Positions 16,767 to 24,507 of a stretch of 46,275 nt of DNA are shown here, in pieces. The notes under the pieces were generated by a model, which searched no databases, was not told where the DNA came from, and saw only the letters and a program-made list of their open reading frames with translations. Source of the stretch: Streptomyces sp. NRRL S-87 (GTDB taxonomy: Bacteria; Actinomycetota; Actinomycetes; Streptomycetales; Streptomycetaceae). The position numbers and the translations under genes were made by a program. The stretch lies in the NCBI RefSeq assembly GCF_000719335.1, contig NZ_JOGB01000052.1, positions 1 through 46,275 on the forward strand. Direction: 5' to 3'. Numbering within the stretch: the stretch's first letter is position 1; every line of letters starts with the position of its first letter.

Positions 16767-17570
16767 GTGACCGACCCGCTGAAGACCGAACTGCTCGGGT
16801 TCGCCCTGGAGGCCGCCAGGCGGGCCGGGGAGCTGCTGCGCGACGGGCGGCCCGCCGACCTCGGCGTGGCCGCCGTCAAGTCCAGCCCCATCGACGTGGT
16901 GACCGAGATGGACATCGCCGCCGAGAAGCTGATCACCGACTACCTGGCCGCCCACCGGCCCGACGACGGCTTCCTGGGCGAGGAGGGCGCCAGCAGCGAG
17001 GGCACCAGCGGGGTGCGGTGGGTGGTCGACCCGCTGGACGGGACCGTGAACTACCTCTACGGCCTGCCGTCCTGGGCCGTCTCGATCGCCGCCGAGTACC
17101 ACGACGAGACGGTGGTCGGGGTGGTCGCGGCGCCGATGCGCGGGGAGACGTACCACGCGGTGCTGGGCGGCGGGGCCTGGCTGGCCGGCGGCGGTCCGCT
17201 GCGCTGCCGGGAGCCGGCCCCGCTGGAGCAGGCACTGGTGGCCACCGGCTTCAACTACGTGCAGCCCGTGCGCGCGCACCAGGCCGAGGTCGCCGGCCGG
17301 CTGATCCCCCTCGTGCGGGACGTCCGGCGGAGCGGGTCGGCGGCGATCGACCTGTGCGACGTGGCGGCCGGGCGGCTGGACGGCTACTACGAGCGGGGGC
17401 TGAACCCCTGGGACCTCGCCGCCGGCGACCTCATCGCGCGCGAGGCCGGCGCGCTCACCGGCGGGCGGCCCGGGACGCCGCCGTCCGGCGAGCTGGCGGT
17501 CGCCGCCACGCCCGCCGTCTTCGAGCCCCTCCAGCGCTTCCTCGACGAAGCCGGCGCCTGGCACGACTGA
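16767..17570 (+). CDS. Inositol monophosphatase-family phosphatase
   Basis: A 267-aa Li+-sensitive-type Mg2+ phosphatase. Metal ligands are in FLGEEGA (near 70), WVVDPLDGTVNY (near 90) and NPWDLAAGDLIAREAG (near 215). The family includes inositol-1-phosphatase, histidinol-phosphatase and 3'-phosphoadenosine phosphatase, and the substrate cannot be fixed from these motifs. GTG at 16767 is chosen because GAGGAG lies four bases upstream; the frame could extend six codons to a GTG at 16749. It follows hemH by 90 bp and ends at a shared hairpin terminator. Confidence 0.9.
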   Translation: MTDPLKTELLGFALEAARRAGELLRDGRPADLGVAAVKSSPIDVVTEMDIAAEKLITDYLAAHRPDDGFLGEEGASSEGTSGVRWVVDPLDGTVNYLYGLPSWAVSIAAEYHDETVVGVVAAPMRGETYHAVLGGGAWLAGGGPLRCREPAPLEQALVATGFNYVQPVRAHQAEVAGRLIPLVRDVRRSGSAAIDLCDVAAGRLDGYYERGLNPWDLAAGDLIAREAGALTGGRPGTPPSGELAVAATPAVFEPLQRFLDEAGAWHD

Positions 17571-17619
17571 CGCCGTCGGGGGGCCGCCCGCGGCGTGCGG
17601 GTCCGCCGCCCCGGACGCG

Positions 17620-17656
17620 GAAGGGCCCCGGTGCCTGGGCGGCACCGGGGCCCTTC
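17620..17656. terminator. Bidirectional hairpin terminator
   Basis: A perfect 16-bp stem (17620-17635 with 17641-17656) around a TGGGC loop. It lies between the convergent phosphatase gene and the 55-aa gene. Confidence 0.88.
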
Positions 17657-17696
17657 ACACGTGCGGTCGCGCCGTCCCGGACGGCGCTTGGCGCGC

Positions 17697-17864
17697 CTAT
17701 GCGGCGGTGACCTCCACACCGTGCTCGGCGGCGAGGCGATGCAGATCGTCCAGCTCTGCCTGCTCGACTTCGACGAGGAACTCGTCGCCCGTCTCGCGCG
17801 CCCGCGTGAGGTCGAACTCCGTGGTCTTGATGCGCTGCAGAAGACCTGCGGTGAATGCGTCCAT
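17697..17864 (-). CDS. Small conserved-looking 55-aa protein
   Basis: An ATG at 17864 with AGAGGGGG upstream opens a 55-codon frame ending TAG at 17697. The protein starts MDAFTAGLLQRIKTTEFDL and is acidic and amphipathic-helical, with a central EFLVEVEQAELDDLHRLAAEHG segment. It has normal codon bias, a good ribosome site and a shared terminator at its end. A gene of this size is expected at this place in streptomycetes. Function unknown; no membrane segment or metal site was seen. Confidence 0.8.
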   Translation of the reverse strand: MDAFTAGLLQRIKTTEFDLTRARETGDEFLVEVEQAELDDLHRLAAEHGVEVTAA

Positions 17865-18149
17865 GGTGCGCCCCCTCTTCGTGGGTCGGGGTCGGTGGCA
17901 CGGGGGTGCCGGGGGTGGGTGCCGCCGACCACCCGGACACGCGGGTCTCCGCGGTCGAGGGTGATCGAGGGTGTGACCCCCTCCTCCCCGTCACCCGTAA
18001 CCCAGAAACCTCGCAAGGCCGGTGAATCCCCGGCTCCGTGGGCCCCCGGCCCCCGTGATTGGCGTCTTACAGCCGGTTTACCGGGGAAAAGTGCAGGATG
18101 GACGGGCACACACCCCTGCCCGTACGGGCCCATGAGGAAGGAAATCGAC

Positions 18150-18803
18150 GTGCGCGTACTCGTCGTCGAGGACGAGCAGCTGCTCGCCGATGCGGTGGCC
18201 ACCGGACTGCGCCGGGAGGCCATGGCCGTCGACGTCGTGTACGACGGCGCGGCCGCACTGGAGCGCGTCGGCGTCAACGACTACGACGTGGTGGTGCTCG
18301 ACCGGGACCTCCCCCTCGTGCACGGCGACGACGTCTGCCGCAAGATCGTCGAGCTCGGCATGCCCACGCGCGTCCTGATGCTGACCGCCTCCGGCGACGT
18401 CAGCGACCGCGTGGAGGGCCTGGAGCTCGGGGCGGACGACTACCTGCCCAAGCCCTTCGCCTTCAGCGAGCTCACCGCCCGCGTGCGGGCCCTGGGCCGG
18501 CGTACGACCGTGGCCCTGCCGCCCGTGCTGGAGCGGGCCGGGATCAAGCTCGACCCCAACCGCCGCGAGGTGTTCCGCGACGGGCGCGAGGTGCAGCTGG
18601 CGCCCAAGGAGTTCGCGGTGCTGGAGGTCCTCATGCGCAGCGAGGGCACGGTCGTCTCGGCCGAGCAGCTGCTGGAGAAGGCCTGGGACGAGAACACGGA
18701 CCCCTTCACCAACGTGGTCCGCGTCACCGTCATGACCCTGCGCCGCAAACTCGGCGAGCCGCCGGTCATCGTGACCGTGCCGGGCTCCGGCTACCGGATC
18801 TGA
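18150..18803 (+). CDS. cutR: Response regulator CutR (OmpR/PhoB type)
   Basis: A 217-aa protein, identical in length to S. lividans CutR. The receiver domain (1-115) has the phosphoacceptor D51 in VVVLDRDLP and the conserved Lys in LPKPFAF. The winged-helix DNA-binding domain (about 125-217) ends VTVPGSGYRI. The GTG at 18150 (VRVLVVEDEQ) is used because it gives the family N-terminus, with GAGGAAGG upstream; an ATG at 18132 adds six residues. CutRS was first linked to actinorhodin control and later to extracytoplasmic protein-folding stress. cutS follows after five bases. Confidence 0.95.
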   Translation: MRVLVVEDEQLLADAVATGLRREAMAVDVVYDGAAALERVGVNDYDVVVLDRDLPLVHGDDVCRKIVELGMPTRVLMLTASGDVSDRVEGLELGADDYLPKPFAFSELTARVRALGRRTTVALPPVLERAGIKLDPNRREVFRDGREVQLAPKEFAVLEVLMRSEGTVVSAEQLLEKAWDENTDPFTNVVRVTVMTLRRKLGEPPVIVTVPGSGYRI

Positions 18804-18808
18804 CCGCG

Positions 18809-20053
18809 GTGGCCCAGACCCCGCCGCCACCCGCGGCACCTCCGAAACCCACGTGGGACCCCGGCCAGCCCGAGGGTCCTTTCCCTTGGCTGCGGCCGAC
18901 GATCCGGATACGGCTCACCCTGCTGTACGGCGGGATGTTCCTGATCGCCGGCATCCTGCTGCTCTCGATCATCTACCTGCTCGCGGCCCAGGCCGTGCAC
19001 GGGGGCAGTTTCCCGCTGTTCAAGATCGTGGGCGGTCAGAAGATCGAGGTCACCAGCGCGACCTGCCCCGGCGTGGGCGGCGACCAGACCATCGACCAGT
19101 TCAACCAGGCCATCTCGGCCTGCATGGACCAGCAGAAGAAGCGGGTCCTGGACGACCTGCTGAGCCGCTCCCTGATGGCCCTGCTGGGCCTGAGCATCAT
19201 CGCCTTCGCCTTCGGCTACGCCATGGCCGGACGCGTGCTCTCCCCGCTCGGCAAGATCACCCGGACCGCCCGGCGGGTGGTCGGCTCGGACCTGAGCCGG
19301 CGCATCGAGCTGGACGGCCCGGACGACGAGCTCAAGGAGCTCGCCGACACCTTCGACGAGATGCTCGACCGGCTGGAGCGGGCCTTCACGGCGCAGCAGC
19401 GGTTCGTCGGCAACGCCTCCCACGAGCTGCGCACGCCGCTGGCCATCAACCGGACGCTGCTCGAGGTCCACCTGTCGGACCCCGGCGCCCCGGTGGAGCT
19501 CCAGCAGCTGGGCAGGACGCTGCTGGCCACCAACGAGCGCAGCGAGCAGCTCGTGGAGGGCCTGCTGCTGCTCGCCCGCAGCGAGAACCAGATCGTCGAG
19601 CGCAAGCCCGTGGACCTGGCGGAGGTGGCCTCCCGGGCCATCGAGCAGGCGCGCTCCGAGGCCGACGCCAAGGGCGTGGAGATCCGCGGCGAACGCGCCC
19701 TGGCGGTCGTCCAGGGCAACGGCGTCCTGCTGGAGAGGATCGCCCTGAACCTGGTCCAGAACGCCGTCCGGTACAACGTCCCGGAGGGCGGCTGGGTCGA
19801 GGTGACCACCGAGGCGCAGCACGGCCAGGCGGTGCTCGTGGTGTCGAACACGGGTCCCGTTGTTCCCGCGTACGAGATCGACAACCTCTTCGAACCCTTC
19901 CGGCGGCTGCGCACCGAGCGTACGGGCAGCGACAAGGGCGTCGGCCTCGGCCTGTCCATCGCGCGCTCGGTGGCGCGGGCGCACGGTGGCCGGATCCATG
20001 CGGAGCCGCGGGAGGGCGGTGGCCTGGTGATGCGTGTCACGCTCCCCATTTGA
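18809..20053 (+). CDS. cutS: Sensor histidine kinase CutS
   Basis: A 414-aa membrane kinase, the same length as S. lividans CutS. A Pro-rich cytoplasmic N-tail is followed by TM1 (about 33-58), a short extracytoplasmic sensor with exactly two cysteines (C86, C105), TM2 (about 120-140), HAMP, the H-box with H205 in ASHELRTPL, and the ATPase domain (N-box LNLVQNAVRYN, G-box GVGLGLSIA). The cysteine pair could report disulfide state outside the membrane, as proposed for this family. The start is GTG 18809, five bases after the cutR stop, and is probably translationally coupled. Confidence 0.95.
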   Translation: MAQTPPPPAAPPKPTWDPGQPEGPFPWLRPTIRIRLTLLYGGMFLIAGILLLSIIYLLAAQAVHGGSFPLFKIVGGQKIEVTSATCPGVGGDQTIDQFNQAISACMDQQKKRVLDDLLSRSLMALLGLSIIAFAFGYAMAGRVLSPLGKITRTARRVVGSDLSRRIELDGPDDELKELADTFDEMLDRLERAFTAQQRFVGNASHELRTPLAINRTLLEVHLSDPGAPVELQQLGRTLLATNERSEQLVEGLLLLARSENQIVERKPVDLAEVASRAIEQARSEADAKGVEIRGERALAVVQGNGVLLERIALNLVQNAVRYNVPEGGWVEVTTEAQHGQAVLVVSNTGPVVPAYEIDNLFEPFRRLRTERTGSDKGVGLGLSIARSVARAHGGRIHAEPREGGGLVMRVTLPI

Positions 20054-20113
20054 GGGAGGGGCCGTTGTTCGCCGTGGGCGAAATCGCCGGTTCCGGCCCG
20101 TGGCCGATTTATG

Positions 20114-20127
20114 TGTGATCGATCACA
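20114..20127. promoter_or_regulatory. Perfect palindrome TGTGATCGATCACA
   Basis: A 14-bp perfect palindrome, 60 bp after cutS. It contains the CRP half-sites TGTGA and TCACA, but four rather than six bases separate them, so it is not a standard CRP site. It may be an operator for an unknown transcript ahead of the DUF4193 gene. Confidence 0.5.
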
Positions 20128-20165
20128 TTGTGCCGTGCCGGGTCCTGTACGTTCAGTGACCCTCA

Positions 20166-20206
20166 GGGGGTCGGAAAGCCCGGGAAAGTCCGGGTTTCCG
20201 ACCCCC
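20166..20206. terminator. Hairpin terminator of cutRS
   Basis: A 12-bp stem GGGGGTCGGAAA/TTTCCGACCCCC continues as a 5-bp stem after one bulged G, with a GAAAGT loop. It lies 113 bp after the cutS stop. Confidence 0.72.
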
Positions 20207-20435
20207 CGAATGGCGGGAAATACACGGGGTGGCACCGATGCGGGGCGACCCCGGGACCGTGTACGGTCCGGCTCGACATCCACGCCCGTCGCTTCTTCAG
20301 GGGGGCGGCTGGGTGTCGATTGAGTAACAGACCTTGATGTGAGGCAAAATCTCCGCCTCAGGTCGGGCACAAGTCCGGCCTCTCGCGCGTTACGTGCGCT
20401 GAGACACCGCAACCACCCAGAGGGGGAGAGCGAAT

Positions 20436-20732
20436 ATGGCAACGGACTACGACACCCCACGCAAGACCGACGACGACGTCGACAACGACAGCATCGAAGA
20501 GCTGAAGGCTCGGCGCAGCGACAAGTCCAGCTCGGCCATCGAGATGGACGACTTCGACGCCGCCGAGGGCATGGAGCTCCCGGGTGCAGACCTTTCCAAC
20601 GAGGAGCTGGCGGTCCGCGTGCTGCCCAAGCAGGCGGACGAGTTCACCTGCATGAGCTGCTTCCTGGTCCACCACCGCAGCCAGCTGGCGCGCGAGAAGA
20701 ACGGCCAGCCGATCTGCCGCGACTGCGACTGA
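20436..20732 (+). CDS. DUF4193-family zinc-ribbon-like protein
   Basis: A 98-aa acidic protein. The N-terminal two thirds are rich in Asp/Glu/Ser and probably disordered. The C-terminus has CMSC and CRDC pairs about 20 residues apart, as expected for a Zn-ribbon, ending in CD at the stop. The family is nearly universal in actinobacteria and of unknown function, though its size and fold suggest a nucleic-acid- or polymerase-associated role. GGGGGAG lies before the ATG. The next gene follows after seven bases, so the two are probably one operon. Confidence 0.88.
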   Translation: MATDYDTPRKTDDDVDNDSIEELKARRSDKSSSAIEMDDFDAAEGMELPGADLSNEELAVRVLPKQADEFTCMSCFLVHHRSQLAREKNGQPICRDCD

Positions 20733-20739
20733 CCTCGCC

Positions 20740-21693
20740 GTGGCAGGCTCGACGCCGTCGCGGAAGCGCTTCAGCTTCCGCAGGCAGCAGGGTCCGGCGG
20801 AGGCGTACGAGGCAGACCCGGGTCCGGAGACGGACCGCCGGTCTTCCGTCGTGCCCTCCGCATCGCTCCCGGCCGGCGGTACGGCCGACGCGGAGCCCCG
20901 GCCCGCGACCGGGGCCCGTCGCCTTCGCGCGTCCGTCAAGGCCGCGACGTCCGCGGGCACGGCGAAGTCGGCAGGCTCCCTGACGTACGTCCGCAAAGGT
21001 GTCCGCAAGGGCGGAGCGGCGGTTCGCGCCGCCCTGGACTACCTGGCGGACCGCATCATCGAGATCGCCCCGCGCGTGCCCGTGCGCGACCTCGCGACGC
21101 TGCGCGCGCAGTTCCCGGGGCTCGGCCCCGACCAGCTGGCCGACAAACTGATCGCCGGAGCCACCCGGGCCACGTCCACGGTGGGCGCCGGGGTCGGCGC
21201 GGCGGCCATGCTGCCCACGCCCCCCGCCATGCCGATCGAGCTCGCGGCCGAGATCACCGGGGTCGCCGCGATCGAGCTGAAGCTGGTCGCCGAACTGCAC
21301 GAGGTCTACGGCCTGCGTCCGCCGGGCGGCCCCATGGCCCGCAGCATGTCCTACGTCGCCTCGTGGTCCCAGGAGCGCGGCATCGACGTCACCAAGCCGG
21401 TCACGGTGAACGCGGCGATGGGCGGACAGCTCAAGCGCGAGCTGCGCCAGCAGATCACCAAGCGGCTGGTCCGGAACCTGCCGAACCTGATCCCGTTCAT
21501 GATCGGTGCGGCGGTCGGCGCCGTGATGAACCGGCGCGACACCAGGAAGCTCGCGGAGAAGGTCCGCGGAGACCTGCGGCGGCGGGCGGTGCCGTGGGAG
21601 GCCCTGACCGGGCTGCCGCCGCTCGAGCGGCCTGCGGACGCGCTGCCGTGGGGTCACAACCCGCACGCGCTGGGCCCGGGCTCGGACGCCTGA
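20740..21693 (+). CDS. Unknown membrane-associated protein, possibly EcsC-like
   Basis: A 317-aa protein with a GTG start seven bases after the DUF4193 stop. Residues 1-85 are basic and disordered (RKRFSFRRQQG). The rest is helical with Gly/Ala-rich hydrophobic stretches: TVGAGVGAAAMLPTPPAMP then IELAAEITGVAAIELKLVAELHEVYG, and later NLIPFMIGAAVGAVMN. The hydrophobic hairpin followed by an LxxELHEVYG helix resembles EcsC-family proteins, but this is a weak resemblance. Function unknown. It ends at a GGGGGC hairpin shared with the convergent DUF3093 gene. Confidence 0.72.
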   Translation: MAGSTPSRKRFSFRRQQGPAEAYEADPGPETDRRSSVVPSASLPAGGTADAEPRPATGARRLRASVKAATSAGTAKSAGSLTYVRKGVRKGGAAVRAALDYLADRIIEIAPRVPVRDLATLRAQFPGLGPDQLADKLIAGATRATSTVGAGVGAAAMLPTPPAMPIELAAEITGVAAIELKLVAELHEVYGLRPPGGPMARSMSYVASWSQERGIDVTKPVTVNAAMGGQLKRELRQQITKRLVRNLPNLIPFMIGAAVGAVMNRRDTRKLAEKVRGDLRRRAVPWEALTGLPPLERPADALPWGHNPHALGPGSDA

Positions 21694-21715
21694 ACACCTG
21701 AGCCGCTGCCGTCAC

Positions 21716-21730
21716 GGGGGCGCTGCCCCC
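21716..21730. terminator. Short GC hairpin between convergent genes
   Basis: GGGGGC (21716-21721) pairs with GCCCCC (21725-21730) around a 3-base loop, between the EcsC-like gene stop (21693) and the DUF3093 gene stop (21744). Confidence 0.5.
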
Positions 21731-21743
21731 GGACCCCCGGGCC

Positions 21744-22223
21744 TCAGACCTCGGCGGGGCCGGAACCGCCTGCGCCGGCCGCCTTCAGGGCTGCTGCCAG
21801 GGCGTGCGGTTCGCGCGTGGAGACGTAGACGTACGGGGTCGGGTCGGCCGGGTCGGTGACCTCGACGCGGAGCGCCGTGGGGACGTAGCCGCGCAGCAGC
21901 ATGAAGGCGCGCGGGTCTGCCTTGTACGTGCGCCAGGCGCGGGCCTCCTCCGCGTCCAGCACCTCCGGCTCGCCCAGCGCCGTCGCCGGGATGCGGGCCT
22001 CGCCGGCGGCCAGGGCGCCGCCCACCACGCGTACGCGCGCGGAACCGTACGAGCTCACCAGCGCCCCCGCCAGGGCCGTGCCGCCCACCAGGCCGCCCAG
22101 CAGCGCCGCCGTGCCCAGCGGGAGCAGCATCAGGGCGCAGGCGAGGCCGACCATGACCGCGATCACCCACCAGGAGCGGGGGGCCGTCAGGCGTTCGTCG
22201 TGCGAGGAGGCGGAGAGCTGCAT
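21744..22223 (-). CDS. DUF3093 membrane protein
   Basis: A 159-aa protein. The N-terminus has the DERLTAPRSWW motif, then two closely spaced transmembrane helices (about 15-60), then a soluble beta-rich domain with VRVVGGALAAGEARIP and a C-terminal PYVYVSTREPHALAAAL. This is the layout of DUF3093, a conserved actinobacterial membrane protein of unknown function that commonly sits beside dut. The ATG at 22223 (MQLSASSHDERL) has AGGAAC upstream; the frame extends to 22298 without conservation. It is divergent from the thioesterase gene with a 58-bp gap. Confidence 0.88.
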   Translation of the reverse strand: MQLSASSHDERLTAPRSWWVIAVMVGLACALMLLPLGTAALLGGLVGGTALAGALVSSYGSARVRVVGGALAAGEARIPATALGEPEVLDAEEARAWRTYKADPRAFMLLRGYVPTALRVEVTDPADPTPYVYVSTREPHALAAALKAAGAGGSGPAEV

Positions 22224-22281
22224 GGTTCCTAGCTTGGCACGGGGCGACCGGCGGGTAGCCGCGCGGGTAAGGTCTGCGCCT

Positions 22282-22866
22282 GTGAGTGGACGAAACACAG
22301 CCCTGACGCCCCCGGCCGACGCCGTCGCGCCGGTGCGGCACCCTGACGCGCCCGCCCCCGGCGAGCTCCTCGGTGCCCATTACGACCACTGTTTCGGCTG
22401 TGGCGAGGGCCAGCCCCACGGGCTGCACCTGGAGGCCCGGGCCGGCCAGGGCGTACGGGTGACCGCCGAGTTCACCGTGAGGCCCGCCCACCAGGGCGCC
22501 CCCGGCCTCGCGCACGGCGGCGTGCTGGCCACGGCCCTCGACGAGACGCTGGGCTCCCTGAACTGGCTGCTGCGCGTCATCGCCGTGACCGGGCGACTGG
22601 AGACCGACTTCGTCCGGCCGGTGCCGGTGGACACCGTCCTCCACCTCGAGGCCGAGGTCACGGCGGTCGCGGGGCGGAAGATCTACTCCACGGCCGTCGG
22701 CCGGATAGGCGGCCCGGAGGGCCCGGTGGCCGTCCGCGCCGACGCGCTCTTCATCGAGGTCAAGGTCGACCACTTCATCGAGAACGGTCGGCCCGAGGAG
22801 ATCCGGGCGGCCATGTCCGACCCGGACCAGGTCAGGCGCGCCCGCGCCTTCGAGGTGAACCCCTGA
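22282..22866 (+). CDS. PaaI-type hotdog thioesterase
   Basis: A 194-aa protein starting with GTG. A disordered 30-residue N-tail precedes a hotdog domain: HCFGCGEGQPHGLHL, then the catalytic-region GLAHGGVLATALDETLG, where the HGG and Asp are typical of PaaI/YigI thioesterases. It hydrolyses an acyl-CoA of unknown chain. Its stop shares one base with the dut start (TGATG), so it is coupled to dut, an arrangement without an obvious metabolic link. Confidence 0.88.
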   Translation: MSGRNTALTPPADAVAPVRHPDAPAPGELLGAHYDHCFGCGEGQPHGLHLEARAGQGVRVTAEFTVRPAHQGAPGLAHGGVLATALDETLGSLNWLLRVIAVTGRLETDFVRPVPVDTVLHLEAEVTAVAGRKIYSTAVGRIGGPEGPVAVRADALFIEVKVDHFIENGRPEEIRAAMSDPDQVRRARAFEVNP

Positions 22867-23399
22867 TGTCCCAGAACCACGCCCCGGTCGACGTCCTGAT
22901 CAGGCGCGTCGACCCCGAGGTGCCCCTCCCCGCGTACGGCCACCCCGGCGACGCCGGCTGCGACCTCGTCACCACCGAGGCCGCCGAGCTGGCCCCCGGC
23001 GAGCGCGCCGTGCTGCCCACCGGCGTCGCGATCGCCCTGCCGGACGGGTACGCCGCGTTCGTGCACCCCCGCTCCGGCCTGGCGGCCCGCTGCGGGCTCG
23101 CCCTCGTGAATGCCCCGGGGACGGTGGATGCCGGGTACCGTGGGGAGATCAAGGTGATTGTGGTGAACCTCGACCCGCGTGAACCCGTGCGGTTCGAGCG
23201 TTTCGACCGCATTGCCCAACTGGTCGTCCAGCGGGTCGAGAAGGTGCGCTTCCACGAGGTGGCGGAACTTCCCGGCTCGGCACGTGCCGAGGGGGGATTC
23301 GGGTCGACCGGCGGTCATGCCGCCGTGGCCGGATCCGGCGCTGGGCAGCAGGGTGGGAATGGCTACGCTTCGGTCGTATCCGACCGGGAAGGACAGTGA
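22866..23399 (+). CDS. dut: dUTP diphosphatase
   Basis: A 177-aa trimeric-type dUTPase that hydrolyses dUTP to dUMP and PPi. All five motifs are present in order: DAGCDL, HPRSGLA, GTVDAGYRGEI, RIAQLVV and RAEGGFGSTG. Motif 3 holds the catalytic Asp. A 25-residue Gly/Ala-rich tail follows motif 5 and is longer than usual. The ATG overlaps the thioesterase stop by one base, and the DUF3710 gene starts one base after the dut stop, giving a tightly packed three-gene unit. Confidence 0.97.
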   Translation: MSQNHAPVDVLIRRVDPEVPLPAYGHPGDAGCDLVTTEAAELAPGERAVLPTGVAIALPDGYAAFVHPRSGLAARCGLALVNAPGTVDAGYRGEIKVIVVNLDPREPVRFERFDRIAQLVVQRVEKVRFHEVAELPGSARAEGGFGSTGGHAAVAGSGAGQQGGNGYASVVSDREGQ

Positions 23400-23400
23400 C

Positions 23401-24180
23401 GTGTTCGGACGTCGCAAGAAGAGCAGCGCCGCCGAGAGTGTGGCGGGCGAGGCCGAGCAGGTCGTCGACGGCGTCGACCAGGACGCCGATGAGCTCGACG
23501 GGCTCGCCGCGGGCGGGCAGCGCCGGGTGAACCTGCCGCCGGCCCCGCGGCCGGACGGCCCCTGGGACATCAGTGAGGTCGGCTCGCCCGCCGAGGGCCG
23601 GGTCGACCTGGGCGGCATCTTCGTGCCCGGTGTCGAGGGCATGGAGCTCCGCGTGGAGGTCGCCGGCGACGCGATCGTCGCCGCGACGGTCGTGCTGCGG
23701 GACAGCGCGATCCAGCTGCAGGGCTTCGCCGCCCCCAAGAAGGAGGGCATCTGGGGCGAGGTCCGCGAGGAGATCGCCACCGGCATCACGCAGCAGGGCG
23801 GCATCGTGGACGAGGTCGAGGGCCCGCTGGGCTGGGAGCTGCGCGCGCAGGTCCCCGTACAGCTGCCCAACGGCGCGAGCGGCGCCCAGCTCGTGCGCTT
23901 CGTCGGTGTCGACGGGCCGCGCTGGTTCCTGCGCGGTGTGATCTCCGGGCAGGGCGCGGTGCAGCCCGAGGCCGCCGGCCTGCTGGAGCAGATCTTCCGT
24001 GACACGGTCGTCGTGCGCGGCGAGGGCCCGATGGCTCCCCGCGACCCGATCGTCCTGAAGCTGCCGAACGACGCGCAGATGGTGCCGGACGGCGTGCAGA
24101 CCGAGGACCAGGACAACTCCCGGTTCTCGGGTGGCATGGGGCAGCTGGAGCGGGGCCCGGAGGTCACCGAGATCCGCTGA
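23401..24180 (+). CDS. DUF3710-family protein
   Basis: A 259-aa soluble actinobacterial protein. The N-terminus FGRRKK is basic, followed by an acidic stretch. The core has GPWDISEV..GRVDLGGIFVPGVEGMELRVEV and GPRWFLRGVISGQGA, the family signatures. No catalytic residues are known. The GTG at 23401 has AAGGA nine bases upstream and one base separates it from dut. It ends with a clear hairpin (24201-24233). In many actinobacteria it precedes the OB-fold/DUF3159/TrkA genes; here kdpDE lies between. Confidence 0.9.
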   Translation: MFGRRKKSSAAESVAGEAEQVVDGVDQDADELDGLAAGGQRRVNLPPAPRPDGPWDISEVGSPAEGRVDLGGIFVPGVEGMELRVEVAGDAIVAATVVLRDSAIQLQGFAAPKKEGIWGEVREEIATGITQQGGIVDEVEGPLGWELRAQVPVQLPNGASGAQLVRFVGVDGPRWFLRGVISGQGAVQPEAAGLLEQIFRDTVVVRGEGPMAPRDPIVLKLPNDAQMVPDGVQTEDQDNSRFSGGMGQLERGPEVTEIR

Positions 24181-24200
24181 CCGCGATCGTCTTCCTCCGG

Positions 24201-24233
24201 TGGGCCGTACTCCTTCGTTCGGAGTACGGCCCA
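24201..24233. terminator. Hairpin terminator after DUF3710 gene
   Basis: A perfect 13-bp stem TGGGCCGTACTCC/GGAGTACGGCCCA around a 7-base TTCGTTC loop. Confidence 0.88.
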
Positions 24234-24507
24234 TCGGGTTTCGTGCGGACCCGCCTGCCACCCCCGATCAAGCGCCTCCCCCCACCACGGGACGCCGACT
24301 CCCCGTCTTCGGCCTGCCGGACCTCGCGGGCTCGTCTCCGCGTCAAGGATGTGTCAAAGCGCAGGTCCCGGGCGTATGGGAGGCGTCAAAAGCGGGGGCG
24401 GGCGTGCGGATCCGGGGTTTGCTCGGAGGGTTCGGGATCCCGGCGGCGGACCCGGTGAGCGGTGGCCCGGTCACGGTGTGCACACGGACGTGGAAGACAA
24501 TAGGGAC

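Larger units (their letters stand above)
20054..20435. other. Intergenic region cutS to DUF4193 gene
   Basis: The 382 bases contain the palindrome at 20114, the hairpin at 20166, and a small stem (GAGGC 20341-20345 with GCCTC 20355-20359, with flanking ACCT/AGGT) about 75 bp before the DUF4193 start. A long leader for the DUF4193 transcript is likely. I could not fit it to a known riboswitch class. Confidence 0.5.

Noticed and set aside
20114..20127. Canonical CRP site
   Set aside because: Half-sites are four bases apart instead of six, so it is listed only as an unassigned palindrome.
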